From NCBI RefSeq assembly GCF_000018285.1, contig NC_009901.1, positions 4,463,001 through 4,527,000 of the forward strand: a stretch of 64,000 nt of DNA, in the 5' to 3' direction. Made by a program: the position numbers and the translations under genes. Shown one piece after another: positions 36,588 to 46,265 of the stretch. Position 1 is the first letter of the stretch. Each line of letters starts with the position of its first letter. The DNA comes from Shewanella pealeana ATCC 700345 (lineage in GTDB: Bacteria; Pseudomonadota; Gammaproteobacteria; Enterobacterales; Shewanellaceae). Under the pieces are notes generated by a model, which was given only the letters and a program-made list of their open reading frames with translations, was not told where the DNA came from and did not search any database.

Positions 36588-36941
36588 ATGAAAACTTCAG
36601 TAAAGGCAGCACTGCTGTCAGCCTTTATCTGCCCCGGCAGTGGCCATTTTTATCTAAAAAAGCGCGCCATGGGTAACATCTTATTAGTTAGCAGCCTTGC
36701 CGCTCTCTCTTTTCTACTGTGGCATGCTTATCAGCGCGCACAGCAGATCTCGCAGCAAATATTAAATGGTGAAATACCACTGCAACTCGATGCCATCTAT
36801 AGCGCAGTGACTCAGGCACCTGTGGGTAACGAGGCGCTCTATATCAATATCGCCACTATCGGCTTTATTCTGGCTTGGGGTATTGGCATCATTGACTCTT
36901 ATCGGCTAGGTAAAAAACAAGATGATGCAGGGCTTCATTGA
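36588..36941 (+). CDS. Small integral membrane protein
   Basis: 117 residues with about three membrane segments (about 6-20, 28-46, 83-103). The N-terminal pattern AALLSAFICPGSGHFYLKKRAMG resembles the TM2-like motif (PGxGHxYL) of small bacterial membrane proteins of unknown role. A basic tail (RLGKKQDDAG) follows. It is probably in one operon with the preceding secreted protein. Function is unknown. Confidence 0.7.
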   Translation: MKTSVKAALLSAFICPGSGHFYLKKRAMGNILLVSSLAALSFLLWHAYQRAQQISQQILNGEIPLQLDAIYSAVTQAPVGNEALYINIATIGFILAWGIGIIDSYRLGKKQDDAGLH

Positions 36942-36971
36942 TAACCCTCTTTCAGGACAATACACAGACAT

Positions 36972-37000
36972 AAAAAAGGGCTACTCGTCAGTAGCCCTCT
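36972..37000. terminator. Bidirectional terminator between convergent small genes
   Basis: AGGGCTACT, loop CGTC, AGTAGCCCT (36977-36998) with an A-run on the left; read leftward it ends in a T-run for the DFSK-repeat gene. Confidence 0.8.
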
Positions 37001-37017
37001 TCACTCACATCTAACCG

Positions 37018-37335
37018 TTACATACTTGCATCGAGCAGTGCTTCTGTTTTAGAGAAATCGTGCTGGCTAGAGGGATGTGTGTGTTTCACTGGCTCAACAT
37101 GTGGATTCTTAGCAAAGTCATAACCACTGGTTGCGGCTAACGTCTTTGAAAAATCGTGTCGAGTTGAGGTGCGTTCAACTTTGTTAAACTGCAGGGATGC
37201 AGCGGATACATTTTTAGAAAAATCATAATCAGCACGTGCAGCTGATGTCTTCGAAAAATCTGGTCGTTCTGCCATTGCTGAGGTAGAGATACAGCCAATC
37301 GCTAGTGTTAAGGCTACGCTGGTTAACTTATTCAT
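37018..37335 (-). CDS. Secreted small protein built of DFSK repeats
   Basis: 105 residues from ATG 37335 (GGAG six bases upstream; the longer reading from 37428 adds 31 residues in front of the signal peptide and was rejected). The signal peptide is MNKLTSVALTLAIGCISTS, then AMA. The mature chain contains four near copies of (Y/H/P)DF(S/A)K about every 20 residues (PDFSKT, YDFSKN, HDFSKT, YDFAKN) and a final HDFSKT, with a degenerate LQFNKV between. It lacks Cys. No known family was recognised; the spacing suggests a short repeat structure or ligand-binding array. Confidence 0.7.
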   Translation of the reverse strand: MNKLTSVALTLAIGCISTSAMAERPDFSKTSAARADYDFSKNVSAASLQFNKVERTSTRHDFSKTLAATSGYDFAKNPHVEPVKHTHPSSQHDFSKTEALLDASM

Positions 37336-37472
37336 ATACAACTCCAATCTTATTTGCCTACATTCGCTTAACAAACAGCCTACATGATCTATCTGTTTTA
37401 GAGAATGAAAAAGACACAAATATTGCATTTTGATACAATTTGAACAGGAAAATATCGGTTTAAGATGACTCG

Positions 37473-37910
37473 TTATGCAATTGGAGGGGGGGTAACAATA
37501 TGAAGTTTAACGGTTTTAACCGACCAGCTCGGCCCGTCGATTCCACCTCGACTAATGTTCTGTTTTAGCGACAAAACACACATTGGACCTAGCCCTGGAG
37601 CGCAGCTACTGTGACTTGTGCAATGTCCAGAGGCCAACATCTGACAACTTGCCTCGCAAAGTGATGCACTCACTTGCTCACCAATTTCCGCAACTAAGCT
37701 AAATAGGCTCGAGGCCTTATTGGTGGCACTCACATCATTTTGCGCAAGCTCGTTCTTAACAAAGTTTGCCTCAATATCGGACAGAACAATGGATTGTGGC
37801 AGGTGACCTTCAAGCTGATGTAACTGATCGGGCAACGCCATAGCTGGGGTCAGTAGAAACTGCCCCAACAAGGAGATAAGTAATACCCAATGAGTTAAAC
37901 GTCTGGCCAT
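37473..37910 (-). CDS. Secreted Cys-rich hypothetical protein
   Basis: 145 residues with a signal peptide (about 1-25, LLISLLGQFLLTPAMA). Cys residues cluster at ASLCEASCQML, GHCTSHSSCAPG and PMCVLS, mixed with His, which could bind a metal or form disulfides. The arrangement recalls small envelope proteins near metal-handling genes, but no such genes are adjacent. Function is unknown. Confidence 0.6.
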   Translation of the reverse strand: MARRLTHWVLLISLLGQFLLTPAMALPDQLHQLEGHLPQSIVLSDIEANFVKNELAQNDVSATNKASSLFSLVAEIGEQVSASLCEASCQMLASGHCTSHSSCAPGLGPMCVLSLKQNISRGGIDGPSWSVKTVKLHIVTPPPIA

Positions 37911-38000
37911 TAATGAATAGAAGGAAAATGAAATCTATCCAGTAGACCAAAGGATGCAAAGATAGTTTCAATGACGAAGCAATTAATTGATTTTTTATAA

Positions 38001-38026
38001 AAAAAGCGCGACCACTCGCGCTTTTT
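38001..38026. terminator. Terminator downstream of the metalloprotease gene
   Basis: AAAAGCGCGA...TCGCGCTTTT with A- and T-runs on both flanks; it follows the metalloprotease stop by about 35 bases. Confidence 0.8.
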
Positions 38027-38059
38027 GCTATCTCTTTATATCGCTATTAATTACCGCAG

Positions 38060-40465
38060 TTAAATCGGTGATCCTGGCGGCAGTGCCAACGGCTGAGTAA
38101 TCAGCTTGTACTTAGCATCCTTAAGCCCCTTTTCAATGCCTTGTTGTAACCAGGCATAATGGGCCGCTTCATAGGCACTCACTCGCTTCACCTTACGCTT
38201 AAGCTGCTTCACCGTATAGGCTAAACGCTCAGCCAATTGCGCCTTAACCTCAGGTCTTGTCTTAGGAGCATGGTAAGCCGCTAACAAGCTATCTATGGTC
38301 ACAGTGTTAACTCGCATCCACACACCTAGCTCTGGTCCTGTCGGGATATCGCTAAACACTGTGCTTGCGAGCACCTTATCTGTCAGCTTAGAAACAGATA
38401 GCTGTTCTTTATCACTCAGGTAGGCCTGATTGACACGGTTCATACGCTCTGGGGCATAGATTTGCGTCAGGGTTAAACGGCTCAACACCTCCGCCATACC
38501 TAAGGGATCAGTAATCACTCCTAGGCCTGAATCGAAGCTCTCGCGAGTCTTATAGTAGTTACCCGCCTTAGGCACTAACACTTGCTCGAGACTCTCTTCC
38601 ACGGCGAGTTCATCTGGCGATAGTGTCGCTAATAAGGCCTCTAGTGCCTGCAACTGCATGGCAGGGGCAACATAGTGCCAGCTTTTACTATCGACTCCAT
38701 CACCATAGTCATAGGTGGTGCCGCCAATCATCTTAGCCGCAGCCGCAATCTGAAAGCGGGTTAGCAGATAGATAGGCACAAACGCATCTTGTAGTTCGCC
38801 TTGTGGCTGCTCAGCCAGTAGCGCATCGGCAGAGAAGTCTGCTATTGCCTTGGCGCGTACTTCACCTAGTCGCGTCAGTTCGGCTACAGGATCGTTACCG
38901 TTATCCCAAAGGCTGGCATAGGCATTACTCGCCCCCGCTGAGCGAGAATCTGCCTCGCCGATATATCTCAGACCTTGTTTAGCCACATCGCCTCTAAGCT
39001 TTGCAAGCCCTAGTGCTTCCTCTTCTGCAGCGCCGTACTCACCATAGCCATAGGCCACGGTGTATTTATCCCATGCACCTATGCCTTCATCGTAAGGCTT
39101 ACTGATATCAATTTTATCGCCGTTGATGGTCACCATAGGGTGTGGATAGTCCATCACCGAGGCGTTGTTATTACTCGATGCAGAGAAGTTATGATCCAGC
39201 CCCAATGTGTGTCCAACCTCATGGGCTGACAACTGGCGAATACGTGCAAGCGCGAGTGCCATCGAAGCTTCGTCTGCAGCGGCTCGGTCTTCCCAGCCTG
39301 CGGTTAGTCCGCGGGCGATAAGGTGATCTTGGCGAACGCGTTGGCTACCAAGAGTCACATGACCCTTAATGATTTCACCTGTGCGCGGATCGGTAACCGC
39401 TGAGCCGTAAGACCAGCCACGAGTAGCGCGGTGCACCCACTGGATCATGTTGTAGCGTACATCTTGTGGATCGGCATCTTCTGGCAAGAGTTCGACTTTG
39501 AAACCATTAATAAAACCGGCATGAGTGAAGGCATCTTCCCACCAGCTTGCCCCCTCTAACAGCGCCGTTCTAATCGGCTCTGGGACACCGGGATCGAGAT
39601 AATAGGTAATAGGCTTAACCACTTGACTTGGCGCCGAGCCTGGAGTCACCTTTTCGAGTCGGTGACGCAGCAAGAATCGCTGACGAATATCTTCATCGAC
39701 ACGGGTGCCGTAATCGAGATATTCATCCGATAAGTAACCGCTTAGCGGATGATAAGCGCGGGCCTGATAGCCCTCATCGGGTAGCGCGACAAAGGAGTAA
39801 CGTAAGCGAACCGATAAGTGCTTGCCATCGGGTGTTACCTGCGCCACATAGTTACCCGCCTTGGCGGCATTGAAGGTTAACAGAACGTCGATATCGCTAT
39901 TGCGCTCGAAGGATTTGACTCCTTCAGGCAAGATCAACGACTTTGATGGATCTAACTGATAGCTGCCCTGCTTAGTCTGCTCTAACACATCACTAATACC
40001 GTGCAGATCGTTAACCACTAAGTCGTTAATCGCCACCAGATTACGCTTACCAGTTACCAGTTTACCTCGCCATAACACAGACTCGGCAAAGGCTTCCTTT
40101 ACCGCTCGCTGCTCGGCAGCATTTTCGGTATTGGCGCGATAGTGGGTATTGAGCTGCTTTAAAATCAGGTACGGGCCATGACGCTCAAATTGCACCATAC
40201 GAGTGCGGCCAAGCTGACCTCTGTCTAGCCCTATATCATTGGATCCGACACCATGGGGCAAGCTAGTAAGCATTAAGAAGGGTTTATCTAGCTTATTGGC
40301 TTCTAGGTAAAGTTCCCCCGAGGCTTTGTCATAAAACAGATTGATGAAACCTGTCGCTGCCTGACTGTTTTTAATCAGTGTGGCGGTATTTGTGGTGGCA
40401 GCCACAGCGCTAGTCATAGGTACAACGGCGAGTGCGATAGCCAGCGCGAGCTTATAGGGTCTCAT
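38060..40465 (-). CDS. Secreted zinc-dependent metalloprotease (DUF5117-type)
   Basis: 801 residues with a signal peptide (LALAIALAVVPMTSAVA). The middle carries the metzincin-like zinc site HEVGHTLGLDHNF (about residues 416-428) with the downstream SVMDYPHP Met-turn, so the catalytic apparatus is complete. The preceding region (FINLFYDKASGELYLEANKL, LGRTRMVQFERHGPYLIL) and the length fit the large periplasmic DUF5117/DUF4953 metalloproteases. The cell target is unknown. It is monocistronic with its own terminator. Confidence 0.88.
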   Translation of the reverse strand: MRPYKLALAIALAVVPMTSAVAATTNTATLIKNSQAATGFINLFYDKASGELYLEANKLDKPFLMLTSLPHGVGSNDIGLDRGQLGRTRMVQFERHGPYLILKQLNTHYRANTENAAEQRAVKEAFAESVLWRGKLVTGKRNLVAINDLVVNDLHGISDVLEQTKQGSYQLDPSKSLILPEGVKSFERNSDIDVLLTFNAAKAGNYVAQVTPDGKHLSVRLRYSFVALPDEGYQARAYHPLSGYLSDEYLDYGTRVDEDIRQRFLLRHRLEKVTPGSAPSQVVKPITYYLDPGVPEPIRTALLEGASWWEDAFTHAGFINGFKVELLPEDADPQDVRYNMIQWVHRATRGWSYGSAVTDPRTGEIIKGHVTLGSQRVRQDHLIARGLTAGWEDRAAADEASMALALARIRQLSAHEVGHTLGLDHNFSASSNNNASVMDYPHPMVTINGDKIDISKPYDEGIGAWDKYTVAYGYGEYGAAEEEALGLAKLRGDVAKQGLRYIGEADSRSAGASNAYASLWDNGNDPVAELTRLGEVRAKAIADFSADALLAEQPQGELQDAFVPIYLLTRFQIAAAAKMIGGTTYDYGDGVDSKSWHYVAPAMQLQALEALLATLSPDELAVEESLEQVLVPKAGNYYKTRESFDSGLGVITDPLGMAEVLSRLTLTQIYAPERMNRVNQAYLSDKEQLSVSKLTDKVLASTVFSDIPTGPELGVWMRVNTVTIDSLLAAYHAPKTRPEVKAQLAERLAYTVKQLKRKVKRVSAYEAAHYAWLQQGIEKGLKDAKYKLITQPLALPPGSPI

Positions 40466-40571
40466 TCGATCTCCTTGATCTTTGTTGTCGCTATCGTATT
40501 CGCTTACTTACAATAGACTTTATTATTAATGAGTAGCTTGGAAGCTAATTTGACGTTTAGCTTAATAAATA

Positions 40572-40591
40572 GGCTTGCCCTTTAGCAAGCC
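40572..40591 (-). terminator. Hairpin downstream of the hybrid histidine kinase gene
   Basis: GGCTTGC and GCAAGCC arms around a short loop, with TATTTATT beyond on the minus strand. Confidence 0.55.
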
Positions 40592-40656
40592 CATCTTGGT
40601 CTATTTGAACAAGTATCACTTAGGTTAGGCTCAAGCCGCAGTTAAGCGGCTCCGAT

Positions 40657-43600
40657 TTAAGACTTCCTGCCACACTCACCAATCCAGTGGCTCAAGGTGT
40701 CAAACAACTCGGTGAGCACGATTGGTTTAGTAATATGAGCGTTCATTCCTGCAGCCAAACTCTTCTCTCTGTCACCCGACATGGCATGAGCCGTCATCGC
40801 GATCACAGGTAACTCGTCGACAGGGTAGCGTTTTCTAAGCTCCTTGGTCGCAGTAAGACCGTCCATCACTGGCATCTGAATATCCATCAACACCGCGTCA
40901 TACTTGGCCTTATCAAGCATATCCAGGGCAATTTGGCCGTTTTCGGCAACATCGACCGTGTAACCTGCACTCTTAAGCAGCTCGGTAGCTACCTGTTGGT
41001 TGATAAAGTTATCTTCCACCAGCAGCACATAGCCAGCGTCTTGGTCGGCTTCCTCTTCATTAGCCTCCGGTAACGGATTTAAACTCGGCTCATCGGCGAA
41101 GGCCGAGATAATCTCATCGAATAGCGAAGAGGCCTTAAACGGTTTCTGCAGCAGGGCGAAGACGTTGGCCGCCTCCACATCTTTTTGCATCGGCTCTGCG
41201 GTGTAAGCAGTCATCATGATGATAATGGGCCGCTTCTCTAAACGGCCATCGGCTACCATCTGATCGATCTGCTTGATCACCTCGACGCCGTCCATCTCTG
41301 GCATCATCCAGTCGAGCAATAGCAGATCTACAGGGTTCTTACTTAGTTTATATAAGCCCTCGGGGCCGCTGGCGGCGGTATCGACATTAAAGTGGAAGTC
41401 TCGCATCACACTCGAATAGATCTGCAGCGCCGTCGGGTTATCATCGATAACTAAGGTCTTTAGGTTACCTAAGGTCTCAGGCACCACTAGAGGTAGCACC
41501 TCGCCTTCTTCGGCAATCTCAAAGCTAATGGTGAAGCTAAAGGTACTGCCCACACTCATCTCGCTCTCGACCTGCATGGTGCCGCCCATCAGTGACACTA
41601 AGTGCTTACTGATAGATAAGCCAAGCCCAGTACCACCATATTTACGGGTGGTAGAACCATCGGCCTGAGCAAAGGCATCGAACAGCGTCGCTTGTTGCTC
41701 TTTACTGATCCCGATCCCGGTATCGCGGATCCAGAACTTGAGCGTAATACGATGATCTCTCTCGCCCACATCTTCACAGCCAAGTTCAATCTCACCGGAC
41801 TGAGTAAACTTCACCGCATTCGACAGTAAGTTAATCAGTACCTGCCCGAGACGCAGCGGATCGCCTTCTAAGATCAAGCCTGCGGTCACTGGTGCATAAA
41901 GCAGTAGCTCGACTCCCTTCTCTTGCGCCTTTAGCGCGTTAAGATCCAGCGCATGATCCAACACCTTGTCCAGCGGAAAGGCTACGCGCTCAAGCTCTAA
42001 CTTACCCGCCTCGATCTTAGAGAAATCCAAGATGTCGTTGATGATCCGCAGCAATGAGTGCGCCGAGAAGCCAGCCTTCTCTAGGTAATCTTTCTGCTGC
42101 GGCGTGAGCGAGGTGCGCTGTGCGAGCTGCAACATACCTATAATGGCGTTCATTGGCGTACGAATTTCATGACTCATGTTAGCCAAGAATTCACTCTTAT
42201 ACAGGTTCGCCATCTCAGCGTCCTGCTTGGCCTCGAGCATGGCGACTTCGTTGCGTTTATGGCGGGTAATATCCTTGTGAGTTCCCAACATACGCTTAGG
42301 TTGGTTGTTAGGGGTGTATTCCACCACTCGGCCACGAGAAAGTAACCAGTGATAACCGCCGCTCTTACCTAACATTCTAAATTCTATATCGAAAGCACCG
42401 ACTGGATTAGCAAGATATTGCTCGCGATACTCCTCCACTCTTATACGATCGTCCGGATGAATAAGCTCATCGATAGTCGACACCAAGGCAGGGAATTCAT
42501 TGACCTTGTAACCCAGCATCGAATAGTAAGCCGGATTACAGATGATCTGCTCCGAGTCTAAATACCAGTCCCACAGAACATCTTCTACCGCGTCCATGGC
42601 AAGATGATAACGCTCTTCCGATAGACGTAGCTGCTCTGCCGACTCGTACTCACGAGTCACATCACGCCAGACGGCAATCAAACCCAGTAGTTCGCCACGA
42701 CGGTTGTAGAATGGGATCTTCAAGGTGTCGAGCAGTACAGGCTTACCCGCAAGCTCTACCTTCTCTTGGTAACGAAGCGGTGTTCTCTCGGTCAGTACCC
42801 GTTCATCTTCGGCGCGAATTCGTGCCGACTGCTCATCGGCCGTCAAGGCATCGGAGAACTGGCCGATCATCTCACTCTCGCTAAAGCCCAGCATGCGCTC
42901 CGCCGACTTGTTGCAGCCTAGGTAGCGACCCTCTTTATCTTTAAAGACAATCGCCTCTGGGATCGAGTCCAATAGCGATCGTAGCAAGACATATTCCTGC
43001 TCACGCCGCTCGGTGGTGTCTTTTAGCCTTTCGGTACGCTGGGCCACTAGCTTATCGAGTCGCCTGTTTTGCTCCGCCAAGTGGCGCGTATACTGTTTAT
43101 TCTCTTCAAAAATCCGGCTCACCAGCTGGAACCAGGGAGCCCAACCTACGGTGATCTTCTCTGGCGGCTTAATAGGCTCGGCCGAGCACTCCTCTAAATG
43201 GGTCAATAATCTAGAGGCAGGGTTAACGAATGAGCGACGCGTCAGCCAGTGAACAATCGTCACCAACACCGATAACGCCATTACCACCAGCACGAAAGTG
43301 AGCTCCAGTTTTTCCCATGAATCTTTAAATAATTCATCGACATCTTGTAGATAGAGCAAGCGCCACGGTGCGTTATGTAGCGCCACCGAGTGGATATAAT
43401 AGCCGTTACGAATAATGCCTTCGTGGGCATCGAATAACTCAGACTCTGGGATCGAATGCAGCTCAGATGGGATCTTCTGACTAATGTGATAGACGCGGTT
43501 TACATCTGAGGTATCGATATCACTATGGGTCAGAATATTGTTGTTTTGATCCAGCAAGATCACCGTGCCGGGCATTTTAAAATAGAGGCGAATTTGCTTA

Positions 43601-44361
43601 CGCAATGAAGCAAGGGTCATATCTAAGTTAATCGAGCCGATAAACTCGTCTTCTAGATAGATGGGGATCCCTAGGGTGGTCAGCAATCCTTTCCCCGTAG
43701 CTTCAACGTAGGCAGGGCTCCAGGCGACACTGCGCTGAGGATTATTTGATGGTGTGACTAGCTGAAACTGCTTCTTATTAAGTAGTTCATCTCGAAAACG
43801 TTGTTCATCTGACGGCCACGGGAAATAAGACATGATGCGTCGTTTAGAGATGTAGTAAATCGATGAGGCTTTTGGCGCGGCTTCGTTAGCCACAGGGAAC
43901 GACAGAGAAAGCTCAAACAGCATCTCAAGCTCTTGATAGAACTTGTCGCTACGACCATTTAGCGAGCCTGAACCGGTAATGCGGCCCATGTTGGTAAACG
44001 GCTCACCACTCTTGGCGTAGGCAGGCTCCAAGGTAAAGAACTGACCACTTTCATTAAACTTTTCATATTGCGGCAGTCGGTCTTTACGCACCAACTCGCC
44101 TAAACGTAAATGGTCGACAGCAACGTTACGCAAACTGGTAACGGCTTTCATACTCGACTCAAGCAGCAAGTCCACTTGTAGTACATGGCGCTCAACCATC
44201 TCTTCGGTCTGCTCGACCAACTGGGCCTTTTGGCGGTCAAATGACACCCAAGCTGTCGCCAAAGCCATGATGATTACGCCGATATAGGTGTAAAAAACCG
44301 CTCTGTTATAGTTCTTTTGAATCGTTGACTTTAGCTGAAGAGTCGGCTCAATCGGTTTCAT
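40657..44361 (-). CDS. Hybrid sensor histidine kinase (dCACHE-PAS-PAS-HisKA-HATPase-REC-REC)
   Basis: A 1234-residue membrane sensor. Helix 1 is at about 22-42, a periplasmic Cache domain at about 45-345 and helix 2 at about 350-370. A linker helix leads into two PAS domains (about 455-690; the second contains YSMLGYKVNEF and a PAC-like RMLGTHKDITRHK). The phospho-acceptor box is SHEIRTPMNAIIGML (His about 731). HATPase motifs are LINLLSNAVKFT, DTGIGIS and GTGLGLSISK. Two receivers follow, with Asp in LLLDWMMPEMDG (about 1018) and VLMDIQMPVMDG (about 1160). No Hpt domain is fused, so an external phosphotransfer partner is expected. It stands alone; the signal is unknown. Confidence 0.95.
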   Translation of the reverse strand: MKPIEPTLQLKSTIQKNYNRAVFYTYIGVIIMALATAWVSFDRQKAQLVEQTEEMVERHVLQVDLLLESSMKAVTSLRNVAVDHLRLGELVRKDRLPQYEKFNESGQFFTLEPAYAKSGEPFTNMGRITGSGSLNGRSDKFYQELEMLFELSLSFPVANEAAPKASSIYYISKRRIMSYFPWPSDEQRFRDELLNKKQFQLVTPSNNPQRSVAWSPAYVEATGKGLLTTLGIPIYLEDEFIGSINLDMTLASLRKQIRLYFKMPGTVILLDQNNNILTHSDIDTSDVNRVYHISQKIPSELHSIPESELFDAHEGIIRNGYYIHSVALHNAPWRLLYLQDVDELFKDSWEKLELTFVLVVMALSVLVTIVHWLTRRSFVNPASRLLTHLEECSAEPIKPPEKITVGWAPWFQLVSRIFEENKQYTRHLAEQNRRLDKLVAQRTERLKDTTERREQEYVLLRSLLDSIPEAIVFKDKEGRYLGCNKSAERMLGFSESEMIGQFSDALTADEQSARIRAEDERVLTERTPLRYQEKVELAGKPVLLDTLKIPFYNRRGELLGLIAVWRDVTREYESAEQLRLSEERYHLAMDAVEDVLWDWYLDSEQIICNPAYYSMLGYKVNEFPALVSTIDELIHPDDRIRVEEYREQYLANPVGAFDIEFRMLGKSGGYHWLLSRGRVVEYTPNNQPKRMLGTHKDITRHKRNEVAMLEAKQDAEMANLYKSEFLANMSHEIRTPMNAIIGMLQLAQRTSLTPQQKDYLEKAGFSAHSLLRIINDILDFSKIEAGKLELERVAFPLDKVLDHALDLNALKAQEKGVELLLYAPVTAGLILEGDPLRLGQVLINLLSNAVKFTQSGEIELGCEDVGERDHRITLKFWIRDTGIGISKEQQATLFDAFAQADGSTTRKYGGTGLGLSISKHLVSLMGGTMQVESEMSVGSTFSFTISFEIAEEGEVLPLVVPETLGNLKTLVIDDNPTALQIYSSVMRDFHFNVDTAASGPEGLYKLSKNPVDLLLLDWMMPEMDGVEVIKQIDQMVADGRLEKRPIIIMMTAYTAEPMQKDVEAANVFALLQKPFKASSLFDEIISAFADEPSLNPLPEANEEEADQDAGYVLLVEDNFINQQVATELLKSAGYTVDVAENGQIALDMLDKAKYDAVLMDIQMPVMDGLTATKELRKRYPVDELPVIAMTAHAMSGDREKSLAAGMNAHITKPIVLTELFDTLSHWIGECGRKS

Positions 44362-44483
44362 TTACAACCCTTGGTATGCTCTGTTGAGCTTTATCTCAAT
44401 ATGCCATGCTAATACAGGACTTCTGAGTTAATAATATCAGTAAGATAGCTTTCAATAATAGCTTAAAAATGTAACTTAAAAGT

Positions 44484-44512
44484 TAAAAAAGACCTCAACG
44501 AGTGTGAGGCCC
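44484..44512 (-). terminator. Terminator of phoH2
   Basis: On the minus strand CCTCA and TGAGG arms around CACTCGT, followed by TCTTTTTT. Confidence 0.7.
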
Positions 44513-44541
44513 TAATCATTAGTCATATAAAATAATATTAG

Positions 44542-45936
44542 CTAGAGGTTTTCTTCTGCAAACTCGGCTAAACGAGAACGTACCACCCCATTTAGATAGA
44601 TGTTTGCGCTGCCATCGAAGTCTTTAAAACGCTCGACGATATAGGTGAGTCCCGAAGTAACCGCGGTTAAATAATTTGAGTCGATCTGCGCCAGGTTACC
44701 ACTACAAATTAGCTTAGTGCCTTCACCCATTCGAGTGATCATCGTTTTGATCTGTGACGCTGTTAAGTTTTGACACTCATCGAGGATAACCACAGAGTTT
44801 TGAATCGAGCGCCCCCGCATAAAGTTAATCGACTTAAACTGAATATTAGCCTTATCCATGATGTAGTTCATGCTGCCACTCGGGTTGACATCATTTTTAT
44901 GCAGCACCTCTAAAGTGTCGGTGATAGCTGCCAACCAAGGGGTCATTTTCTCCTCTTCGGTGCCGGGTAAGAAACCGATAGACTCGGCAATCTCTGGCGT
45001 ATTACGGGTGACGATGACCTTTTCGTACTTACCGCGCTCAACCACCAGCTCCAGTGCGGCCGCCATGGCCAGTAGCGTTTTACCACAACCTGCGGGGCCA
45101 GTTAAGATCACCAGATCTATCTCAGGATCCAATAAGGCTTGCATCGCCATGCCTTGATAGACGTTCTTAGGTCTTATACCCCAGGCTTCAAGGTTAAGCA
45201 GTCTTTCCTGACCGAGATCTAAAAACTTAAGCTCGGTAGGCGTCTTCTCGACGATGCGCCCACAAAACTCACCGCTGTCATCTAATAGGTACTGATTGGT
45301 GTAGAACATATCGTCACCGAGCTTATCGAGCGGCACACTATGCACCGTATGGCGACCGTCACTTTCGGTGGTGACATCATCGGTACGCTCCCAGAAATCG
45401 CCTTCGAAACGGTGAAAGCCTTTAGTGAGGAAGCGAATATCATCGATCAGTTGGTCGGTACGATAATCTTCTACCTGTTGAATACCCGCACCTTTGGCCT
45501 TTAGACGCATATTGATGTCTTTGGTGACCAGAACGACTTTACGGGGTTGGTGTAGCTGTTGTAGATGCAGCGCGGTATTGATGATGCGGTTGTCGTTATT
45601 ATCACCGGGCATGCTGCCGATGGTGAACTCTATCTGATGGTCGGGGAAAATGGAAAGGGTGCCGGAAACGTCACCATGGTCTTCTCGTCTTGGTAACGGA
45701 ACTCCCCGCACAATCTGCTCGGGTGTCGTCTGTCCTCCCAAAATATCTTCTAATGCTCTAATCGCCACTCTTGCGTCGCGACTGACGTCTCGTTTTCTAT
45801 CCTTAATCAAGTCCAGCTCTTCCAGAACTGTCATCGGCACGATTACATCATGTTCCTTAAACGAATATATAGCTAAAGGTTCATGCAGTAATACGTTGGT
45901 ATCCAGTACAAACAACTTTCTGTCGTCTTGTTCCAT
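44542..45936 (-). CDS. PhoH2-type protein: PIN domain fused to PhoH ATPase
   Basis: 464 residues. The N-terminal PIN-type RNase domain (about 5-150) starts FVLDTNVLLHEP and has VTKDINMRLKA near its end. The C-terminal PhoH ATPase domain (about 245-460) has Walker A GPAGCGKTLLA (about 279-287) and Walker B VVILDECQNL. PhoH2 proteins from other bacteria are RNA helicase/RNases; by analogy this acts on RNA. It is divergent from rapA across a 329-base region. Confidence 0.9.
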   Translation of the reverse strand: MEQDDRKLFVLDTNVLLHEPLAIYSFKEHDVIVPMTVLEELDLIKDRKRDVSRDARVAIRALEDILGGQTTPEQIVRGVPLPRREDHGDVSGTLSIFPDHQIEFTIGSMPGDNNDNRIINTALHLQQLHQPRKVVLVTKDINMRLKAKGAGIQQVEDYRTDQLIDDIRFLTKGFHRFEGDFWERTDDVTTESDGRHTVHSVPLDKLGDDMFYTNQYLLDDSGEFCGRIVEKTPTELKFLDLGQERLLNLEAWGIRPKNVYQGMAMQALLDPEIDLVILTGPAGCGKTLLAMAAALELVVERGKYEKVIVTRNTPEIAESIGFLPGTEEEKMTPWLAAITDTLEVLHKNDVNPSGSMNYIMDKANIQFKSINFMRGRSIQNSVVILDECQNLTASQIKTMITRMGEGTKLICSGNLAQIDSNYLTAVTSGLTYIVERFKDFDGSANIYLNGVVRSRLAEFAEENL

Positions 45937-46265
45937 GGCGCCTCCAATTGTGCATTCATTTTTTGATTACGAGATCGGTTTAATTCCTTTTGTTGTAAAT
46001 AAAATGTTAACCACAATCTCATATTGCCACCAATGTTGCTCGGCTTCAATGCTGCCGCCTTCTTTTTGACCAACAAAGCTTGATTCATTAATATCGATAG
46101 AATGTGACAGCACTGTGAAACAAAAAAATACTCCACTGCAACTGATTATTTTGTACACTATTATCTCAGATTGGGGTGAATATTAGTGGGTTCAATTTTC
46201 AATATGCTCGCGATTGGTATAACATACGCGCCCCTTGTGATTCACCCAGTATATGAGAGTTTTAA
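45937..46265. promoter_or_regulatory. Divergent promoter region of phoH2 and rapA
   Basis: The right part contains a candidate rapA promoter with TATAAC at about 46217 and a weak TTCAAT about 20 bases before it. No hairpin or ORF of its own is supported; short open frames here overlap each other and lack coding character. Confidence 0.35.
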
